Positions 1-8,504 of a DNA stretch of 10,882 nucleotides are shown piece after piece (positions within the stretch are counted from its first letter, which is position 1; each line of letters starts with the position of its first letter). A program made the translations under genes and the position numbers. Origin of the DNA: Chytridium lagenaria. Lineage: Eukaryota; Chytridiomycota; Chytridiomycetes; Chytridiales; Chytridiaceae. Location of the stretch: contig JAHLKC010000348.1 of NCBI GenBank assembly GCA_025449115.1, positions 1-10,882 on the forward strand, in the 5' to 3' direction. The notes beneath the pieces were generated by a model that did no database searches, was not told the DNA's origin, and was given only the letters and a program-made list of their open reading frames with translations.

Positions 1-540
1 GACGCGTATGTATAATGACGCGTAGACTATTTTAGAGTGATGGTTACTTTGGTCAGTTTATATTTCATAGACTCAAGTTACAAGACCAAAAAAAAGAGAA
101 AGAAAAGTGTTTTGTTCCATACAAATAAAAATAAAAATTGTTGGGTTTTATGTGTCATGGATTCCTTGACGCAGCCCCCCTTACTTCTCTATGATGGGTA
201 GACGCGTTGGGACGCGTTGTGGAGATTAAGTTTTATATCGTCTTCATTTCCAGTTAGACAGTTTTTCTTAAAGTTGATTTCCCAATCTTTGATATTATGT
301 TTAGCTTAAGTCTTTTCGTTGTCTTGTTTATCCGCCAATCACGCTTTTTACGCGTTGCGTACATTATGTTTTGTTTCCGTTGCGTTTGGTTGGTGTGATT
401 GATTCATATCTTATTTATCTTTGTTTCAGTGTAAGTTACCCTTTCCCCTTTAAATGAATGAGTGCCGTAACCCTGTAAAATTAATAAATAACGCGTAAGT
501 TCACGTTAAGAGCTTAATGTTGGAATTGAAGGAAATTATT
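1..540. promoter_or_regulatory. Gene-free left flank with a cluster of six ACGCGT boxes
   Basis: I see no credible ORF here. ACGCGT occurs at 2-7, 18-23, 202-207, 212-217, 350-355 and 491-496, and only three more times in the remaining 10 kb (4220, 6390, 6790). The pair at 201-218 is a direct repeat of GACGCGTT with a 10-bp period, one helical turn. In fungi ACGCGT is the MluI cell-cycle box bound by MBF-type APSES factors. That role is inference here. The box at 491 sits in TAACGCGTA, which resembles the array's TAACGC/GCGTTA hairpin without its loop, so these sites may instead belong to the element. Confidence 0.4.
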
Positions 541-639
541 CCAAGTTCATTTTATGGCAAATGACCATCACTTTATCTTTGTAACGAGAATTACATTGTC
601 AATGAATCTCAATAAATCAAGACGGTAAATTATGAATTA

Positions 640-2002
640 ATTAAAGACAAAAAACTGATACTCTACTTTGACAAATTGACCAAACAAAATGTAAGATATA
701 ACATCAGAATAGCGAAGTGAGCAATACAACAAAATGTATTAACCCGAAATTCCCCACGCCATATAATCTGTAGTGGATAATGCAGAAAGCTTACAAACAG
801 CCCTGCCTCAACTTTTCTAATGCAACATTGTTAGGGTTTAATGACAGAGATAAAATATAATGAAAAAAACGAAACATCCAATGTATAATTATCCATGACA
901 AAAAGACAGGATGGGACAACAAGTATTGCAAACAAACGGCCCTAGCTACATCTTAATAACGCATAAGCAAAGGCTGGTAAACAAGCAACCAGATGTTTAA
1001 AATATAAAAATAAAATAAACATAAGGTTAATTTACAATGACTGTTTGACAAAACGGATCGAAAACAATCGTAAACAAACGACGCTGGCACGTCATTAAAT
1101 AAATCCTCTCAATAAAACAAAAAAATGGATAAAATACAAACTTAATCCTAATATTTCACCATGACGGAGCGACGGAACGAAACGGGCAGGTTTCAAACAA
1201 ATTTTGCTGACTTTATTTAAAATAGGTAAAATAGTAGAATGATATTAACAAATAAACCATTATAAAAAAAATCAACGGATAGAAACCGATTGTTTCGACG
1301 ATTGTCCACGGAACAAACCAGAAATTATCGAAAACAAAGAACGCTACCTTGATGTTTAAAACGTAGAAACGTAGAAGAGAGTGTCAGTTGATACTTATAA
1401 ATGACAAAATACCGAAAAAAAAACAAACCATAAAAACCGATATTAACGTGACCATTTGACGTAATAGACCAAGAAATGTTGAAACCAAGTAACACTGGCT
1501 TCATCTTAAAACGCAAAACGAAGCGTAAGTATATCTCCACAAATGATGAAGATGAAAAATGAGAGAAACAAAACACAAAAACCGAAAGCTGTCAATAAAA
1601 ACAAAGAAAGAAAATCGGAAACGTACAGCCTTAGATTTAATATTTTACCACGACTGATTGACCGAGCGGAATAAGCAATGATAAGAAAGAAAAGCGCTGG
1701 CTTGATCTTTATAACACAGAACAAAGCGTTAGAATAACTAAGAAAATGAAAATGATATAAAGGGATGAAGTCAAAAAAAAACAAACCAATATTACGAAAG
1801 ACGGATTGACGGCTTAATATTTTTTCAAGTTAAAGAAAGCGTAAGTATATCAACCAGATGTCCTACTTAAAAAAAATATAAAGAAATAGAAACTTACATA
1901 CCAATACGACACAATGACCGAGCGAAATAACGGAACAGGATAAGCGCAAAAAAGTAACGCGGCCTTGGTCTTAATAACGCAGAAAAAAGCGTTGGTAGAT
2001 CT
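640..2002 (+). repeat. Diverged left part of the tandem-repeat array
   Basis: No gene is visible. Landmarks of the downstream 151-bp unit recur in degenerate form. An ACGCN-GCGT block is recognisable near 952, 1507, 1710, 1833 and 1973. A block resembling ATGACGGAGTGACCGAAC is recognisable near 1036, 1163, 1648 and 1917. Spacing is irregular and similarity falls toward the left. ORFs crossing this stretch on the minus strand are A/T-rich Phe/Leu/Ser translations without domain features. It reads as the old, unhomogenised edge of one array. Confidence 0.65.
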
Positions 2003-3520
2003 TACAAAATGACTGAGATAAAAAGTATTAAAAAAGAAAGCTTACAAACCAATGTTTCGCCGTGATGGAGTGACAAAAACATACGGGAATTGCAAACCAT
2101 ACAGGCAACGCGCCAACTGATAGTATGGTCTTGATCTTGATAACGCAAAAGAAAGCGTTAGTATATCGGACAAAATGACCGATAAAAAAAAAGGATACAA
2201 AAAAGGAGACTTACCAACCGATGTTTTGTCATGACGGAGTCACCAAACCATACGGGAATCGCGCCAGCAAATAATATGGTCTTGATCTTGATAACGCAGA
2301 AGAAAGAGTTAGTATATCTGACAAAATGACCGAGATAATAACACTATCAAGAAAGGAAAACTCACAAAGCAATGTTCCGTCATGACGGAGTGACCGAACC
2401 AAACGGGAAACGCGCCAACGAATAACACGGTCTTGTTCTTAATAACGCAGAAGAAAGCGTTAGTATATCTGACAAAATGACCGATAAAAAAAAAGGGTAC
2501 ATGAAGGAAAACTCACAAACAGATGTTTTGTCATGACGGAGTCACCGAACCACACGGGAATCGCGCCAGTAAATAATATGGTCTTGATCTTGATAACGCA
2601 GAAGAAAGATTTAGTATATCTGACAAAATGACCGAGATAATAAAAGTATCAATAAAGGAAAACTCCTAACCCGATGTTTCGTCATGACGAAGAGACCGAA
2701 CCAAACGGGAATCGCGCCAACGAATAACAAAGTCTTGATCTTAATAACGCAGAAGAAAGCGTAAGTATATCAGACAAAATGACCGATAAAAAAAAAGGAT
2801 ACAAAAAAGGAGACTTACCAACCGATGTTTCGTCATGACGAAGAGACCGAACCAAACGGGAATCGCGCCAACGAATAACACGGTCTTGTTCTTAATAACG
2901 CAAAAGAAAGCGTTAGTATATCAGACAAAATGACCGATAAAAAAAAAGGATACAAAAAAGGAGACTTACCAACCGATGTTTCGTCATGACGGAGTTACCG
3001 AACCAAACGGGAATCGCGCCAACGAATAACACGGTCTTGTTCTTAATAACGCAAAAGAAAGCGTTAGTATATTGGACAAAATGACCGATAAAAAAAAAGG
3101 ATACAAAAAGGAGACTTACCAACCGATGTTTCGTCATGACGGAGTTACCGAACCAAACGGGAATCGCGCCAACGAATAACACTGTTCTTAATAACGCAAA
3201 AGAAAGCGTTAGTATATCTGACAAAATGACCGATAAAAAAAAAGGGTACATGAAGGAAAACTCACAAACAGATGTTTTGTCATGACGGAGTCACCGAACC
3301 ACACGGGAATCGCGCCAGTAAATAATATGGTCTTGATCTTGATAACGCAGAAGAAAGATTTAGTATATCTGACAAAATGACCGAGATAATAAAAGTATCA
3401 ATAAAGGAAAACTCCTAACCCGATGTTTCGTCATGACGGAGTTACCGAACCAAACGGGAATTGCGCCAACGAAAGAAAATGGGCTGGCTTGATTAAGAAA
3501 TGATACCATTAATAAATGAC
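2003..3520 (+). repeat. Core 151-bp tandem array (about ten units)
   Basis: Units beginning GACAAAATGACCGA start at 2169, 2320, 2471, 2622, 2773, 2924, 3075, 3220 and 3371, with a more diverged start at 2003. Seven successive steps are 151 or very nearly 151 bp and one is 145. Each unit has the same order: an A-rich run, ACC(A/C)GATGTTT, the palindrome CGTCATGACG or a one-base variant, GAACCAAACGGGAATCGCGCC, GGTCTTGATCTT, and the hairpin TAACGC-N8-GCGTTA followed by AGTATATC. Units fall into types by the segment after GACC (GATAAAAAAAAAGG versus GAGATAATA). The period is not a multiple of three, so the array is not a coding repeat. Confidence 0.95.
2452..2689 (+). repeat. First copy of a multi-unit duplication (partner 3201-3438)
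   Basis: By eye this stretch appears identical to 3201-3438, at an offset of 749 bp (five units less six bases). It spans a GATAAAAAAAAAGGG-type unit and the start of a GAGATAATAAAAG-type unit, including the rare variants GATGTTTTGTC and AAGATTTAG. The copies diverge after the shared CATGACG, into AAGAGACC here and GAGTTACC in the partner. This indicates recent amplification of a block rather than of single units. Confidence 0.8.
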
Positions 3521-3665
3521 CAAGACAAAGTAAAACGAACAAATCGAAGTATACAGTTAAAGTTTTCATCATGAGGGAGGGACGGAAGGATGGAACACGA
3601 CGATGTAACACGCAAAGAAACGGTGCTGGTTCGATGTTTATAACAAAAGAGGTACAGAACATAAC
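3521..3665 (+). repeat. Degenerate right edge of the left array
   Basis: A weak further unit is recognisable from the order AATGACC-like, TTTCATCATGAGGGAGGGACGGA, then ACACGCAAAGAAACGGTGCTGG. It is much more diverged than the core. Beyond about 3665 the landmarks cannot be followed. Confidence 0.5.
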
Positions 3666-4193
3666 TCAATAGTGCAAGAAGGATAAACATAAACCCTTTC
3701 GTTGAAATAGGATAGCCATGATTGTAAACGGAAACATACCCACCTGAATCAAGGTAGAGATCCAGCAGCGTAGTGAATTGAATGGAAGGATCTGACATAT
3801 AGCGTCAGACAAGGAGCCTATACACTAGTGGAAGAGAGATCAGGATAAAGAGTATGACGTTGGAGGAACATAACACCACCTCAACTTGAAGAGCTAACTG
3901 GCAACCAAAGGACCTCGGAAGGAGTGAGGTCTTGATTTGCGCCATCAGATGATGGCCTGTATTAGGTTGTCGAAGGGTAAGCGGAAGGATCAGTTGATGA
4001 CGGTGCAAGGGTGCAAGGTAATGGTGCTTGGGGAACACAGGATATTGATTGTGAAATTTCTGAATGATTCGCGTCACGCCGTGACGAGCTTCCCGACATG
4101 TATTTGCAAGACCCAACTATAGAAAGGTCATTACATTTTAATTATTACATATCGATAGACACGTGTGAATAATAAAGCAGCAAAGTTAATTGT
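3666..4193. other. Unresolved spacer between array and transposase, with weak short ORFs
   Basis: I find no convincing gene. On the minus strand a short ORF opens with ATG at 3798 and contains a hydrophobic stretch (FMFILLALLSYVLYLFCY), but it runs into the repeat array. A pyrimidine-rich tract ending CCACTAG (minus strand, about 3830) could be an intron acceptor joining a short upstream ORF that starts at 3945. Neither carries a family motif. A perfect inverted repeat CGTCAC-GCC-GTGACG lies at 4072-4086 and resembles the array palindrome CGTCATGACG. The stretch may hold the transposase 3' untranslated region plus element spacer. Confidence 0.35.
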
Positions 4194-7100
4194 TTATTTG
4201 ATCATTTGATCTCGCAACAACGCGTTTCTTTCCTCCAGTAAACGTCCGCGATTAACCATGCATACAAACGTTTGAATGAATATGAGCGCATGGCGTTCAG
4301 ACATGTAGCCTGCGGCTTTACGAAGGTTTCCCATCTTCTTGTTGGCAGATTCTGTTAAACTTGTATTAAGACGAGATAATCTTGTGTCAGCTCGATAGTG
4401 CGAAGCAAAGGAGGCTTGAGAGCACCCAGTGTGACTGAAAGATGAAAGTCATCTATCACGAAACGACAGTTCTTAAAGAAGTCAAACTCGCAAGCTGCAG
4501 TAATCGGCACCTTGGCAGTTGTTATCTCCAACAAGAATATCTGGGCATTTTTCAAATCTATACCTATCATTAATAAAGTACAACGTTTTTAACAACCTTG
4601 TTATGATTGTAGAGAACGGATCGTTACGGCCCTCGCTTGCCACGAAAAGATGAAAGCCAATATAGTATGAATGCTCACATAAGAAAACCATGGCGCCTGG
4701 GGACAGCGAAGGCTCACTGTACGTCGAATAATACTTTGCACAAGCTGCACCGTCATAGAAGATCCGTCTCGTTTTAACTTCTCGGTAACGTGCTCGTTAA
4801 GGTTAGGATACTTTGGGCGGCGCCGTAGAAGAGGAACAACGTAGAACGACCCATTCTTAAACGTTGAGAAAAGTCATAAAATGCACTTACCTCCAACCAG
4901 TCATCCGTCTCCTTTAGTGATGGATCTATCTCAAGATTACGGCTATGATGCAAACCTGTCACCACATCCACACGAGAGATAATCCATTCAACAACTTTGC
5001 AAAATTCTTGTGGTATGCTCCGGCTTTCGTTGATGAAGTGATGAACTATGAGCCCAATCGACGGTGCATAGCGGCGTAGGTTCATTAAAGCCTCTCGTTT
5101 TTCATCTAACTCAAAAAGTTGCCATTTCCAAAAACTCTTTCAAAGAATAGATGGAAAGAGGAATAAAAATGACCACTGCTGACTGTTCGCATGCCTATCT
5201 TTTTGGATTTTTTAGCATGAATGCAGAAAACCAAACACGTACGATTTCCATCAGCAAGACATACCAATGCCGATCTTGAACGGTGTTTTCAACTTCAATA
5301 ATTTGAAGAATTATCCACTGTAATTCACGGGAAGACTGATTATGATATTGCTGATGGCATCTTGCGCCATTTCCTCGAAATCTCCCTTTTTTTTTAGCTC
5401 GCTCCTGTAGTGCTTGCAAAAACGTTTTAATGTTGGACCGTGTTTTCCTGTCTGGTAACAACTTTTTCTATTAATAAAAGTACTGTTGCAATTGCATGCT
5501 ATATCACCTGTTTGCCTTTGATGCGCCTGACGTCTTGACATATAGGACTTAAGTGATCCGTGATGGTTGGTGGTCGCAGTGTGCCCGTCGTTTTACTCTG
5601 AGGATACCCAACACTAATTCCATCGTACAGCACAATGTTGTAGCCATTTCGCAGACACGTTCGGCATTGAATATGTTTTGATAGATCCTGAAGAACTCGA
5701 AAAGCAAACCAAGCCTAAAATGATAAGGAGAAATAAAAATGCAAGGAAATACCTCGGTGAAGCTCTGCTTGTTTGGAAGTTTTACTACTCCAAGTTTTGA
5801 CTTTATAAAGATATTTTGGACGCAGCAGCTTTAAGAAAGATTCAAAAGTTATTTGCATTTGAACCATTGCTTCCGTGAACTCGTCGAAAATGCGGTGTGT
5901 GTACAAAGTGTCGTTATTCTTGTTAAAAATACCTCTCTCCGTCAAATCAGGCCCGACACAATTGGAGAATCGTTTCTGTAATTTACAGACCGGACACGGA
6001 GAAACTTCAATGAGAACTTGAAACGATTCGTCATGGGTGAATAATGTTGCGTTTCTCAGACACTTTGAAAACTCGATCCTTCAGATATTTTATAGCCCAT
6101 GAACATCGCGCAGATCCAGGTTCCAGCTTTAAGACACTCAAACTCGTTCGATCGTGATCAAATATCAATGTCTCCGTAAGGTAAGCTTCTTCCGGAAGTA
6201 TATGATTCAATGGAGGTGGAATAGGCTTGTACGATACCGACGTGTCCGACTTAACAGCTTTGAATGGTATCAATTCTTTGTTGAACTCCTTCAAAAGCGG
6301 CTCTAACGTAAAGAGTAACTTGATGTGCCGACATCCTCGGTTTTCCTTCAGAATGCCTTTTTTGTTTTGGCAACCAGATTTTCCGGAACACGCGTATCGT
6401 ATCATTCCATCTATTACCTAATTGAAATATGAGATGGTCAGTGACGTTTTCTTATGTTATATACCATCAGCTTAACGATTTCATATGGATGATTTTCGGC
6501 AACGATAGCATCATCATTTCGAACAGCGTAGACTTTCCAAGATATATGAGAACAAATTAAAAGCGTGTCGGATATTGGTGCTGGTCTACATAAGTCCTTT
6601 ACGTGAGGTAGAGCGGCTTTATGCAAGCAAGCATTTACGTCGTAGGAACAGCTGCATCGAATATCAAGCCCTACTTCTAATCCAGATATTGATATCATTG
6701 TATAGAATTTGGTGTTCTGTTTGGCTTAAAATAAAGCTATTTTTTTTATATACCTGGTTTATTTCAAGTTCATTGGTCTTTTCAATTATACGCGTGAAAT
6801 CCTGCACGATGTATGTATCATTTGTTAACCGTATCCAGACAGCCTCGTTGTCAACCAGCCTTCTCACGTATTCTTTTAAGTTATTTTGGATGTATCTACG
6901 GAGGGATAAGAATAAGTAAGCGGCTACAAAAGATAAAGGGTACCTTAGCTGTTCCTCTGTAGCAAAACCCTTGTAATGCTCGATGATCGGCGTTTCTGGA
7001 ACGTACGATCTCAAAATGTTTTCGATGGTAGGTGCATTGTCACCCTCAACTTCACCAAGGTACTCGTGATCAACGTCATTACGGACAGAATCAAGATGCA

Positions 7101-7347
7101 TATCATCATGATCTTGGAGTGGGATGCCTAATAAATCTTCATCCGCTTCAACAGGAGTAGTGACAGAAACCATGTTACGGTTGGGCATGACAGGAGTCCC
7201 AACGAACAGAATCTCGCCATCTTTTCCGTAGGCATGGTTGTCTTTAATCCGTACAATGTCGCGAGAGAATGGTATATTTTGTTTCCTTAGCTTCTTTTCT
7301 CTACGTCTATCAGACTTTGAAAGTTTACGCTTCCTGTCATCTTCCAT
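4194..7347 (-). CDS. KDZ transposase, nine inferred exons, six apparent frameshifts
   Basis: DDE-type transposase for cut-and-paste movement of the surrounding element. Inferred exons: 7347-6944, 6895-6754, 6716-6465, 6417-5753, 5714-5508, 5467-5243, 5194-4891, 4855-4597 and 4563-4194, giving about 940 residues, a normal size for the family. Domains in order: a basic N-terminus; a cysteine cluster (RCSC near 203, CSGKSGC near 276); PCPVC near 406 followed by CVGPDLTERGIFNKNN; CRTC near 504; YDGISVGYP with Asp518 as likely first catalytic acid; DDWLE then GSFYVVPLLRRRPKYPN at 728-749; LCEHSYYIGFHLF near 791; VGDNNC near 830; VIDDFHLS near 854; and LNTSLTESANKKM near 883, whose Glu is the likely last catalytic acid. 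These are KDZ hallmarks. Frames break near 6080, 5780, 5120, 4785, 4487 and 4445, each by about one base. The ATG at 7347 is the first in-frame one. The 48-nt intron 6943-6896 keeps frame and could be retained. As written, the gene cannot make the full protein. Confidence 0.9.
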
Positions 7348-7408
7348 AATTAAGGAGATCTTAGTGTGGAAATAATATGTCAAACGTTACAACTTAATAA
7401 TAGTTTCT
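7348..7408 (-). promoter_or_regulatory. 61-bp gap between two same-strand genes
   Basis: This short A/T-rich spacer must hold the upstream gene's 3' end and the transposase leader, unless the two share a transcript. On the minus strand it contains GTAACG...CACTAAG, which could be a small leader intron ending 12 bases before the transposase ATG. No TATA-like box is clear. Confidence 0.3.
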
Positions 7409-8462
7409 TTATTGCAATCTTTTGGGACGTTGGGCATTTCTGGGGCTGCGTCGAAGATTACGAGTAACCGAGTGCACAATTTTCTCTGTTGACGAACGAT
7501 GGCGGATAGGAGAGCTGGCAGCAGTAGCTTGTCTTGCGGATGATCGTTGATTCCTTGACGTTGATGGTGTCAACGGCGTAACAGGTCCAGACGTTGGCGT
7601 TGGTATCGGCCCAAACTGGCCTCGGCGATATTCCTCAAATGTGTTGATTAGTTGGTCCACCTTAATTGAAATAATTAGTTGACTTAAGCTTATAAAAACA
7701 AAAATAAAATCAGTATAAGATATCGCTCAATAATAAACCTTTTCATTCAATTTTGTGAATTCTTTCAGTAGTGTTCGAGATACGTAGCTTCGCTCCTCAA
7801 TCAGTCGTTTCCGATCAGCGCTTAAAGCGTAATTGTTATCCACCGTGTTTCTAATTCTATTCAGATCACCAAGCCTTTTTAACTCCACATTTGCATAGTT
7901 TGGGTTGGCTTTATCAAACTCTACCGATGAATATACTTTGGAGAAGGAACTTGAAGAATGGGAGGCGAATATGGATATCGATGCGTCCACCTTGCGTGCC
8001 ATCAGGTCAGCCTATAATAATATGATGTCAAAAAGCATTTTTAATCAAATACTTCTCGAACAACGTTTCTATAATGCATATTGAAAAACCTCGTCTTTTG
8101 GTCGCTTCTCAACAATTCAGTATTTCTCTTATCATCCGATTTTTCTTCTATGTCTTTGACCAGGATGTAAGTCATACATAATAACACATTATTACTCTAC
8201 CATCCTGCTGAAGAAGAGCCCCATCATGATAGAAGCTCCCTTTAATAAAACGTTTTGGTGTGGATGGAGCCTGGAGTGAATACCCTTTTTGTCATACATG
8301 TTTCATGGTTTGAGCGTTATTATCAAAGAAGAATAAGTCGCAGTATGCAATACCGTGCTCTATATTGCTTTGCAGCGCATCAAACGTGTGTATCTCACTC
8401 GTCGGAGTTCCAGTTGTAGAGATATCACCATTTGGAGGAGTCGGGAGACGGTTTGTGCTCAT
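7409..8462 (-). CDS. Unrecognised helical, Ser/Pro/Arg-rich element protein (one in-frame TGA)
   Basis: Function unknown. I infer four exons: 8462-8201, 8147-8053, 8011-7739 and 7660-7409. They are separated by introns of 53, 41 and 78 nt, with all phases consistent, for about 293 residues. The first real ATG is at 8462. The N-terminal third includes SNIEHGIAYCDLFFFDN. The middle (about 120-225) is charged and helical (LSADRKRLIEERSYVSRTLL, then a stretch spliced through TKLNEKVDQLINTFEEY), suggesting a coiled coil. The tail is low-complexity and basic, with TP repeats and RRSPRNAQRPKR, resembling a nuclear localisation signal. Codon 57 is TGA (8294-8292). It is either a nonsense mutation or removed by a 27-nt GTATGA...CTCCAG intron that would keep frame. 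The gene lies 61 bp upstream of the transposase on the same strand, so a role with the element is inferred. I recognise no conserved domain. Confidence 0.7.
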
Positions 8463-8504
8463 TCGGACAGTACGTAAGAGAAAATTATTACTCAAATCAA
8501 ATCA
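8463..8504. promoter_or_regulatory. 42-bp divergent intergenic region
   Basis: The start codons at 8462 (minus) and 8505 (plus) face away from each other with only 42 bp between them. The spacer is A/T-rich and contains ACAGTACGTAAGAG. Forty-two bases are too few for two separate core promoters, so transcription probably starts inside the opposite gene, is driven bidirectionally, or one gene has an unseen upstream exon. The ATG at 8505 is followed by CTTCTTTTGCGCAG, which could also be read as an intron acceptor, a reason for caution about that start. Confidence 0.4.

Noticed and set aside
1325..1784. Minus-strand ORFs of 83 and 92 codons in the diverged array
   Set aside because: Phe/Leu/Ser-rich translations of A/T-rich repeat DNA without domains. 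They cross repeat landmarks that are not in a consistent frame.
2003..3520. CRISPR-like array
   Set aside because: The whole 151-bp unit is conserved. There are no short identical repeats separated by unique spacers, and the introns indicate a eukaryote.
2913..3662. Minus-strand ORFs with repeated GAIPVWFGNSVMTKHR segments
   Set aside because: They are translations of successive 151-bp units. The period is not a multiple of three and the ORFs shift between frames, so the protein repeat is a by-product of the DNA repeat.
3937..4122. 61-codon plus-strand ORF
   Set aside because: Short, without motif or splice context, in the spacer beside the transposase 3' end.
5311..5541. Minus-strand ORF that includes ELKKKGDFEEMAQDAIS
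   Set aside because: It looks protein-like, but the exons on both sides join in the other frame with exact phase (exon 5467-5243 is 75 codons with no indel needed). It is best explained as a shadow across an A9 run.
6227..6421. Plus-strand 64-codon ORF
   Set aside because: Antisense shadow of transposase exon 6417-5753.
6575..6919. Plus-strand 114-codon ORF
   Set aside because: Antisense to transposase exons and introns, hydrophobic low-information translation.
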